Positions 41,301-52,726 of a stretch of 64,000 bases of DNA are shown in pieces; within the stretch, counting starts at the first letter, position 1, and the number at the start of each line of letters is the position of its first letter. Below the pieces are notes generated by a model. The model had not been told where the DNA came from. It saw only the letters and a program-made list of their open reading frames with translations, and did not search any database. The translations under genes and the position numbers were made by a program. Origin of the DNA: Actinostola sp. cb2023 (Eukaryota > Cnidaria > Anthozoa > Actiniaria > Actinostolidae). Location: contig JAUJYZ010000882.1 of NCBI GenBank assembly GCA_033675265.1, positions 23,501 through 87,500 on the forward strand, read 5' to 3'.

Positions 41301-44300
41301 TGAGTACTTGTGACTAAGTTGACCGTGTCAGGGACTGGTAACTAGTTTGTTGCGCGGAGAATTATGGGTCCATCAGTTTTGGTGACGTCATATCTTAAAT
41401 ACGGTGGAAACTTTATCTTGAGGCACAGAATAAAGGTACTATGTACCAATAGAACTTACCAAACTCGATAATTAAGTAATTCACGAGCAAGACGCAGTAA
41501 TAGTGGGATGATTCAGTATTTTGTGATTTGAGCTTCACATGCATTTGCGATCATTTTTTCACATTTGCGAGTTACTGACTACTTCCGGTGACAGCATACA
41601 CATTATAAATTCGATCAGCGGTTTTTTTCTGAAATTATGCGAGGTTTAATTCTCTCTCTTTCATGTTTAGAGATCTTCAGAAGAATCTCCTCACGACACT
41701 TGAAGACACAACCCTTGGTGGACTGAGAAATCTACAAATCTTGTGAGCTCATCTGCATTCATGCTCGAGGATCCAGCGACAAAAACCGCTGGATCCTCGA
41801 GCATGATCTGCATTTTACAGTTATTTTTAGTATTATTTTTATTTTGAAATTCATAATTTTTTACATACATTGGGTACATGTAGTATTAATACCAAAATAC
41901 ACTACAATACTAAGCAAGTGAGTCGTTTTCGTTTGAGTGAGAAACCGGCTATGGTACCGTGACACTCAAATGGCTTCCTTTCTGAACCAATCAAAAAGCG
42001 TGCAGATGCAACTTATCCAATCAAACTCTTTCAATACGACACGGTACCGTGACACTCAAATGGATTCCTTTCTGAACCAATCAAAAAGCGTGCAGATGCA
42101 ACTTATCCATTCAAACTCTTTCAATACGACACGGTACCGTGACACTCAAATGGCTTCCTTTCTGAACCAATCAAAAAGCGTGCAGATGCAACTTATCCAA
42201 TCAAACTCTTTCAATACGACACGGTACCGTGACACTCAAAAGGCTTCCTTTCTGAACCAATCAAAAAGCGTGCAGATGCAACTTATCCATTCAAACTCTT
42301 TCAATACGACACGGTACCGTGACACTCAAATGGCTTCCTTTCTGAACCAATCAAAAAGCGTGCAGATGCAACTTATCCAATCAAACTCTTTCAATACGAC
42401 ACGGTACCGTGACACTCAAATGGCTTCCTTTCTGAACCAATCAAAAAGCGTGCAGATGCATCTCATCCAATCAAACTCTTTCGATACGACACGGTACCGT
42501 GACACTCAAATGGCTTCCTTTTTAAACTAATCAACTAGACGCTCTTCTAGCGTGAAGTCGGGCTTCTAAATGAAATGTAACCTATTTGAACTAAATATAG
42601 ATATCTTATAGTGCGATTTTCAGTGCGATTGAAACAGTTTTTGGTTGCTCGTCGTTGCATGACTCGAGCTCGATAGAACATGCTTTCCTTGCAATTTCAG
42701 TACTGCGAACTTTACAGTATATCAGTAAAAACGTTAATAGCCCGACTTCACGCTACTAGAGCGTCCTGTTTCAATCTAAATTTAGATTTAGACGAGAAAA
42801 TACTTATATTTTGGCCCCTTGACCTCCGATGCTTTCCCTGATTGGTTTGTGCTTTGTAATCTTTCTTGGCCAGACTTCATGTCTCCTTCGGCTTTAGCTC
42901 GACGTTAGCCTGCGTAGCTTAATATAAAACTAGACGCTCTACTAGCGTGAAGTGGGGCTTCTAACTCATATAGCCTATTTGAACTAAATATAGATATCGC
43001 AGTGCGATTAAAACAGAGCAATCTGATTTGTTTGTGAAGAAAGAGGCCAACTGATGTCTCGTGTTGAAGAAGCCTTTCCTCTCGCCCCAATCCCCGCGCC
43101 AACAAACAAGGAACGCCTGTAATGTGACATGTCGATTTGAGGTCAAAGAATACGAAGAAGAACGGCCTGCATTTTTAGAGTCGGAGCTTCCACAGGAAGC
43201 CCGACTAAAAAGCGTGCAGATTCATCTCATCCAATCAAACTCTTTCGATACGACACGGTACCGTGACACTCAAATGGCTTCCTTTTTAAACTAATCAAAA
43301 AGCGTGCAGATTCATCTCATCCAATCAAACTCTTTCAATACGACAAGGCGCGGTGCGGTAACTTTCCCACTCGTACGAAAACGACTCTATAATACTACTC
43401 TACCTAGTACTACTCATCTGTATTTAAATTGTCTTGAATTCATCTTCAAGAAGAGGAATCTCTTCCACGCACATTCTCATTATTTCTAATGTTCTTTGTA
43501 GATATTTACAGACAAATTTGATAAACGATCTTCACAAGAACACACTGCTTACAAATACTAATCTGAAACAACTGTAAGTTGAATAAATAAATAAGGAAGG
43601 AAGGAAAGAAGCCAAGCAAACAAACGAAAACCTTTTTATGATGTTGCGTTGATCGATGATGACGTTGTTCTTATATTTCTGTTTTTCACGTGACGTCATG
43701 TCGGCCATGTTGGATTCCGATAACAAAGCATTCCTCATTAGCTTCTCTTGTTTGTACCACCAACATGGCCGCTGCGTCTTTGTACTTTAAATGTCCAGGG
43801 TTAGATAATAGTAGTATAAATCTTCCAGATATTGCTGGTGTGCATGTAACGTCATGGCGGCCATGTTGGATCCCGATAACAAAGCATTCCTCATTAGCTT
43901 CTCTTGTTTGTACCACCAACATGGCCGCTGCGTCTTTGTACTTTAAATGTCCAGGGTAGGGTAAAATAATAGTAGTATAAATCCCTCTGATATCGCAGGT
44001 GTACATGTGACGTCATGGCGGCCATGTTGGATCCCGATAACAAAGCATTCCTCATTAGCTTCTCTTGTTTGTACCACCAACATGGCCGCTGCGTCTTTGT
44101 ACTTTAAATGTCCAGGGTAAAATAATAGTAGTATAAATCCCTCTGATATCGCAGGTGTACATGTGACGTCATGGCGGCCATGTTGGATCCCGATAACAAA
44201 GCATTCCTCATTAGCTTCTCTTGTTTGTACCACCAACATGACCGCTGCGTCTTTGTACCTTAAATGTCCAGGGTAAAATAATAGTAGTATAAATCCCTCT

Positions 44301-47300
44301 GATATCGCAGGTGTACATGTGACGTCATGGCGGCCATGTTGGATCCCGACAACGAAGCATTCCTCATTAGCTTCTCTTGTTTGTACCACCAACATGACCG
44401 CTGCGTCTTTGTACCTTAAATGTCCAGGATAAAATAATAGTAGTATAAATCCCCCAGATATCGCAGGTGTACATGTGACGTCATGGCGGCCATGTTGGAT
44501 CCCGATAACAAAGCATTCCTCATTAGCTTCTCTTGTTTGTACCACCAACATGACCGCTGCGTCTTTGTACCTTAAATGTCCAGGATAAAATAATAGTAGT
44601 ATAAATCCCCCAGATATCGCAGGTGTACATGTTTTTGTTTACACCAAATTATCTCTGAACATCACGATAAGTTCAAACTTTTAACTACGATTTAGTTAAG
44701 CACATAAAGTCTTTATTAGAAAGAATTAAGGAAATTATACAAAGTACGATGACGTACGCAGCGACCATGTACTTTGTATAATGTCCTTAATTCTTTCTAA
44801 TAAAGACTGTATAAATCGTAGTTAAAAGTTTGAACATCTAAGACTATCAATTTTGTTTTAAAACTTAATATTTTTAACTTGCTATATATTAAAGGTATCT
44901 ACATGAAAATCGTATCAAGAACATCCCAAATGGACTCTTTAAAACGCAAAAACAGCTTCTAATATTGTAAGTTACTCTCCATTAATCAAACTGATATAAT
45001 GGTAGGTGAAATGTTGCGAAATTTAACAATGAAAAATCACTGTCAACATCAACTTACAGTTGTCGGTTTGTCGCTCAACAATTCCATTCAACATCAACAC
45101 GTGAAATCGATCAACTTCAACATTTAAAATACAGTCATTTGCAAAAATTCTGGCCGCTACGAAATATCAATATATCAATATATCGGATGCATTATGGGTA
45201 ATTAAATAATCGAAAATTCCCCTTAAAGCGGGTTAACGCCAGCAAAGTTGGTAGAAATATTTAGTATGTTTATTTTAGTCTTGCGTTTGTTGTTTGTACA
45301 TTTTGCCTCATTTAATATGTTAGGAAACTCAAAATAGTATTATTTAATTACCCATAATGCACCCTATATATTGATATATAGTTTCGTGGCGGCCAGAATT
45401 TTTCCAAATGACTGTAAGATTAACTGTATACGTAAAACAACCTCAGAATCCATAGAATATCGAACCTAATATCACTGGGGGAAAATAAAGTCGCTGCAAA
45501 ATCAACGTTAGAAATTAATTAATTAATAATCTTTATTTTAAGTGGGTTTACAAATACAGCCGATACAACAATACTGGTTTCCAATTTGGCCCACTAGATA
45601 CAATAACTACTGATTACAATAATTACAGAACAATACTAGTTACAATCGAAAACACTGACATAGTGAGATAATATTTTACAATAAATAGAATGATAATATA
45701 ACGTCAAGATCGACAAACCCTCGAACATGTCAACAACATATTTGTTTTATTTTTTTATTTTTTTATTTGTTAAATATTTTTTAGAATTTTCATTTTTTTG
45801 GTAAACCAATTTTTTAAATCGATCATTGTGTTTTGTCTCTAGAAATCTCAGCAGTAACCAAATCACTAGACTTGATAAGAACGCGTTTGCTGGTTTAATG
45901 TCACTGGAAAAATTGTAAGTCGATTTTCGATTGATTATTACTGATATAACTATCAATTAGAGTCGTTTTCGTATGAGTGGGAAACCTACGGTACGGAGTT
46001 ACGGTCACGGTACGGAATCGAAGACATTGTATTCAACCAATCACAGCGCGCAAAATCATCGCTCAACCAATCAGAATGCTTGGATACGGCATGATGATGG
46101 CGCAACACGGTCACCGCACGGTACGAACCGTACCGTAACTACTTCCCACTCATACGAAAACGACTCTAATATATACAGCCCTTTGCAAAAATTATGATCT
46201 GTAAATCAAGTATATCAGTATATCTATATATCGGGTGCATTATGGGTAATACTATTTTAGAGTTTTTCCACAAAATATGCAGAAGAGACTTACAAACAAC
46301 AAACTAGAGACTAAATTACATAACATTCTAGAGTTTCACCAATGTTGCTTACGTGAAACATAATTTAGGGGACTTTTTCAATTACCCATAATGCACCCGA
46401 TATATGGATATACTGATATACTTGATTTACAGAATTTTTGCAAAGGGCTGTATATAAATATCAATAATAATAACGTAAATATTGGATCATCATGTGACCA
46501 AAATACAGAGCTCGAGATTTGATTGGAGGGTTATTTGTGAGGGTATAACAACGCAAAATATTGGATCAACACGTGACCAAAATACGGAGATTTGATTGGA
46601 AGGTTATTTGTGAGGGTATCAGAATAAGTATTTATGTTTGTCTCTAGATATCTACAGAACAATGATATTGCCGAGTCCAATGTGGATCAAGATGCATTTG
46701 ATCCTCTTCGTAATCTTCGTTTTCTGTAAGTATATATACACCTGTTTTCAAAAACGTTGCACTTTTACAAAATACAAAATAGTAAAATAGCAAAAAAGGA
46801 ATTAATTAGAAACAAAAGAAATGCACTCAAGCTGAACTCTGGCTTATTGTTTCTCTAATTAATTCCTTTTTACTATTTTACTATTTTGCATTTTGTAAAT
46901 GGGCAACGTTTTTGAAAACAGGTGTACGTAGATATTATTGTTTGTAGGTTCCATCAACCTCAACTCCCGAAACAGATCCCACATTTGAACAACGTTCCGA
47001 AAGTGTAACGGCCAAGGAGCAATATTTCTAGTCTCCATCGCACCCTTCTTTAGTTCCAACGTGACGGAACTAAAGACGGATGCGAGGGAGACTACAATAT
47101 TTCCGGACAACATTTATGTCGTCCCGTAAATGGAACTGGAAGGTCAATGATACGACACCAATACGAGACCTTCCCTTATTCTTTTCATAAAGAATACTAA
47201 TGAGGATGGCTTTATATAAAGAATACTAATAAGCAGTGCATTTCCGGGTATAAAGGTACATGCACGTGATGGATTTCGTCCTTTAGCTTCTGATTGGACG

Positions 47301-48468
47301 AATTACTCATGAATTATGCATGAGTTTTTGAAATACCTTTTTTATCCATCTTTTCGTAGGAAAGTTGACAGTTTCGTGATGTGTTGCTATGCTAAGCAGT
47401 CCAACCCTGACCTTCAATGCGAATCCCCCCACAACGAACTATCAAGCTGTGAAGACCTGCTGAAAATCCCCACCCTGCGTGTCTTTATATGGATCCTGGG
47501 ACTGCTGGCGTTGCTAGGCAACGCGTGGGTGATGATTTTCTGGAACCACGTGGCACACATTGATCGTGGAGAGCGCGGGAAAAAGTCACGTGTTCAGTCG
47601 TTCTTGTTGACAAATCTAGCAGTGTCCGACTTAATGATGGGTGTCTACCTAATCATTATTGCGTCGCATGACGTCAAGTGGAAAGGAGACTACTTCCGGT
47701 ATGACGTCACGTGGCGAAGCAGCATAGTATGCGAGTTTGCAGGAGCATTATCCATGACGGCGAGCGAGGCTTCGGTCCTAATTTTAACAACTATCACTGC
47801 CGATAGACTTAATAGTATTGTTTTCCATATAAGGGCAAGACCATTCACCATGGTAACAGCACGCATTGTTTGCTCCCTTATATGGTTGTGCACGCTCACG
47901 ATGAGCATCGTGCCAATTATTTTGAAGAGTTATTTCTACGACGAAAAACGTCGGATATCTTTCTATGGTCGATCGTCTGTCTGTCTTCCGCTTCAACTCT
48001 CCAGCGTGCGTACAGCGGGATGGGAGTACGCTGTTGCAATCTACATCGCCTTCAACGGGTTTGCATTCCTTTTCATTCTACTGTCTTACGTCGCCATTTT
48101 CGTCAAGGTCAGAGCATCTTCCAAGGCCGTTCGTTCCAACATGAACAACGATGCAGCGTTGGCTAGGCGTGTCGTCTTGATTATCTTGACCGACTTCTTC
48201 TGTTGGATCCCTGTGGTTATCATTGGTTGTCTCTCGCTTACACAAGGTTTTGAAGATCCCCAAGGCCAGGCCTACGCATGGATAGCTGTGTTCGTTCTCC
48301 CCATCAACTCTTCTCTCAATCCAATTCTGTATACTTTCTCAAATCCTCAGTTTAGGAAATTGTTTGCTTGTGAAAAGTGTTGCAGCCATCACGATGTTAA
48401 AGGTAGGAGAAATAGTATATAATCACCGATTTCTCAGGCGCTGATTGGTTAATCTTTATCAATAAGAG

Positions 48469-48506
<38 letters not shown>

Positions 48507-51500
48507 TGACGCGTACGTAAAAACCCATCCACGATTTTTATGTTGCCTTTTCTCTCTGAAAATGTCTACATTTTGTCCAGGTTTTTCTGTTAAATTACTG
48601 TGAAAAAATCTGAAGCTGCGCTAATTTATTTTTGATATTTGATCAGTAGGACCGAAAGACAACCAACGTTGTGAAAATGAACTTCGACATCTCCCACCCG
48701 ACAACCATACAGTACACACGGTCGTAGGAACACCAGAGGTATGTATGTTCGATCATCGTAAGCGACCAGCCTTGTATTGTCAGCGGAAAAGCTGGTCGTT
48801 AACGGGAGGTGATATCCTTGTTATGACGGTAGACAAGACGGTCGGTTATGGAAGGCGGTCGCTTACCAGAGGTTATACATTAGAGAGAAACTTGTCTCTC
48901 TGAGCGACTTAGTCGCATAAGCGACCACCTTTCTTGAGCTATAATTTTGTTCCCTCGCTCTTTTTGGAACATTTCTCAGGAGTAATTACCTCGTGTAAGC
49001 GTCCACTTTATGGTGGTCGCTTACTCGAAGTTCGAATTAATAAGAATTAGAATTAGACTATAAAGTGATTGATATTCGGAAAAAGGAGTTGGCAAGAGGT
49101 TCCTTGACGAGAGTTTCGATCAGAGTCAGTAGTCTAGTAACTGTAATTAAGCGACATAAAATCTCACAATTGTTCGTTTTATGATAAAAGGGTTTATCAT
49201 GTAATTTCAAAACTCATAGGACAAAAAATGATTATCATAGCTGGAAAGAGCTCGTTGAAATTAGTAAAAATGTGAAGTTTGGAAAAGATCGCTCCACAAA
49301 TTGCGAAGATATGAATTTTCAAAAATCGAAATTTTATATGAAAACCTTTGGAAATTACGGCTTGGAGGAGGCTTGGAGGCAACTCTTGCCTCCAACAAAG
49401 GTTTTCATACAAAATTTCGATTTTTGAAAATTCATATCTTTGTAATTTGTGGAGCGATCTTTTCCAAACTTCACATTTTTACTAATTTCAACGAGCTCTT
49501 TCCAGCTATGATAATCATTTTTTGTCCTATATGAGTTTTGAAATTATATGATAAACCCTCATTACTTATCTCTATGTGCTTATTAATTTCGGATAGGGAA
49601 GCATCTGAAATAAGGCCTACGTTTCCCGTAATGCGCATGTCAAATTTATTGACGTCAACTTATTCTTTTGAATTCCATTCATTTTCCTTCATTGTTTTCA
49701 GTCTTTGTATATTTTGAATAGAATTCAAAAGAATAAGTTTGACGCCAAGCGCGGAAAATCATGCATTAATTGTGGGATTTATTGAAAGGGTCTATGTTTG
49801 TTAGTGACGCGCGCAGTGCATGTGGTCCTTTTAAAATGGCATCGTCATCGTCGATTGTCGTGATTCGCTGCACATATTTCACAAACTTCGCCAACAAACC
49901 ACGGAATTTATCATCTATCTAGATATAACACGACATATTCTTTCTTGTGTTAGTTTTTCACTTACCTGTGAGCCATAATAGTCGATGGTTTTAATTTTTA
50001 GCGTTGATCAAAAAACGCAAATTCATCGTGCCAATGTAAATAGAATGGTGAATTATACATATACTGAATGATGGCCACGTCAGAACACACTCAACCACTA
50101 CAGAAAAACAATGTAAATAATGTAAATAATGTACATTTCACTTCCGGTTCTTTGTAACTTACCGTCTAGGGAGGGGTAAGTTTTCTTATTAACAAATCGC
50201 AAGCGGTTTTCCATTGTCTGTATACTCTTATTGACAATGGCTGAGAGCCAATCAGATTGCGAGAGGACCATCTGGACGACGAGTCGACCAAAATAAACTG
50301 CAGACCTCTCCTCGAGCTGGAGCTTCGTCATTGAAAACTGACTGAGAGTTTTGCTACAAACTGATTGTTTGGCATTGTGAGAAATTGCCGAAATTGAAGG
50401 AAAATATGCAGGTTTTTATATGTTTCACTTCATTTGTCGTCTTGGCCAAAACCAAGGATGTATTGGCGTCTGAGCCTCTAAGTCCAACCAGTTATCAAAA
50501 TGCCATCGCTCAAGGATTCGCAACAAACTGGTTTAAGGCTCAAGAACCACTGGCAAAGTATAACCCCAAAAACATCGAAGATATACACGCTAGAGGCTTT
50601 CGAAATGTCAGGCTTCGGTCGAGAGCAGACCTGTATTCCTCGCCGTTCAACACTTCCGACTTTGCTTGGTTTCTAGGGAATCTGACTGTAGTGGTTGACA
50701 AATGTCTGGAAGTAGGCGTTATTCCGATCATCTCTTGGATTCACCATCACGCAGAAGCATATGCAAGCGAGGCCGATCGTCGGGATTATGTGACTTGGTG
50801 GACAGCAGTGGCTAATCAGCTCAGAGATAAAGACTACAGACTGAGCTTTAATTTGTTTACAGAGCTGGGGATCGATGGATGCGGATCGAACTGCAGCGAG
50901 AGCCTTCGTCGGAGGCCAGATAAATACAATCGTTGGACGTCAGATGTAGTTACAGCAATTCGTGCGACAGGAGGCAAAAATGCAAAACGGATCTTAATTC
51001 TAGGATCACCGGGAAAAACGGCCAAAGACTTGGGTCTAATTAACCAAACCATCTATCAGAATGACCCGTATCTCATGGCAGAGTGGCATATTTACGCATC
51101 GGGGCCCAACAAAAAAAAAGGGGGTCAAAAATACTGGAGTGGAGATGGAACTGGCGCTGGCAAAGAAAACGTCTTGAAAGCAATCAGATATGCTGTGGAA
51201 TTCACCAATACTAGCAACCTTGTGACTTATCTTGGAGCGTGGATGCCTGCAGACAACGCAGGTGGAAGTTTGACAGAGGCCGAGGTCATCAATTTCGCGC
51301 GTTTTTTCACCAGCGAAATGCAGAAGGAGAAGATTCCTTGGTCTCTGAACGTGCTAGATCGATATTACGATACCAGTAAGAGTGAGTGGATAACTGATGT
51401 ACAAGACGTAGCTGGACAGGTTCTCAATATGTCAAAGGTGTTGGAAAACATCAAGGAGTCGGCAGCCCCCCCGAGCACAGCAGCGCACAGCACAGCAGCG

Positions 51501-52677
51501 CATAGCACAGCAGCGCACAGCACAGCTGCGCACAGCACAGCAGCGCACAACACAGCAGCGCACAGCATGCATACACCCTTGGGTACCTGGGGCAGCTTTT
51601 TGTCATATATCTTTGTCGTGACATCACTGGTTACCTCTGGACGTTACTGAATCAAAGCTACTACTGAGTACAAACTAACCGGACTGAAGTTAGCTGCCAA
51701 TTCGTTGCCAATTCGCAGATGCCAATTCAGGTTCTTGAAGTTAGCTGCCAATTCACAAACTCGAATGCGGAACATGGGAAAGAGTATGCAAATGATTTTG
51801 AACTAGAGTTTCCCCACTCGAGCGTATTACGCTTACTGGCACTCGAGTGAGAAAAGATGTGTTTTTCGTACCTATGTTTTGCCGTTAAAACTGTGCTGTC
51901 GTTAGGGGCAACAGAGTATGGTTGGGTCTTTATAATGAACTGGCACCAACGTGTCTAGCCAGTCTGACACAAAACACGAATATACTGAAAGCAACAACCG
52001 TTGGAACAATTTTCGAATTATTTGCACAGCATATAGCTCTTACAATCATTAGTAGTCTTAGACTATATTGCTTAGCTTGCTTAGCCACGCCAACAATAAA
52101 CCAGATCCTATCGAAATCAACCAAAATAAAATATTCATGGTTTTGGACTATTCTCTTACGCCAGGAACGCCTGGGAGTTTTATCATTAAGGAGGAATTTC
52201 CCATAAATCATTGCGAGGTGGGAAAGATCCGCGAAGCGAGTAGGAGCAACTTTGTTTGACTCGGGCGGCTGCCTTTTTTCAGGGGATTGGGGAAGGACAG
52301 GAGGGGAAAGGAGGGGGATTGGGGAGAGGAGGGGGAGGGGAGGGGGAAGGAAGAGGAGGGATCATTCTCGTACCCAGAGCCCTCTCCTCATTGGGTTTGT
52401 CGTTGGCTCTGGGGAACCCTGAAATTTTAGCGAATTTCATTGGCTGTTGAGATCAACAATGACAGATCGTATTTGATTGGTCCATGAGATCAACAAAGAT
52501 TCAAACTTGCAAAGCGAACGAAACTGAATGACAGCGACGGTTGTAGTATAATTTCATACAATATTATTTACAAAAGAACATACCTTTTTTGAATTATAAA
52601 TCTATGGAAATGAGAGTGATTGTGTAGAGAGCATCAATTTGTGAAGGGAGATCTAACAATATATATTAATAATAATA

Positions 52678-52726
<49 letters not shown>

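Noticed and set aside
41937..42530. 197-codon open frame
   Set aside because: A 90-bp satellite that happens to be a multiple of three; no start context or family.
43943..44551. 202-codon minus-strand open frame
   Set aside because: Lies in the 153-bp tandem repeat (also a multiple of three) inside a receptor intron.
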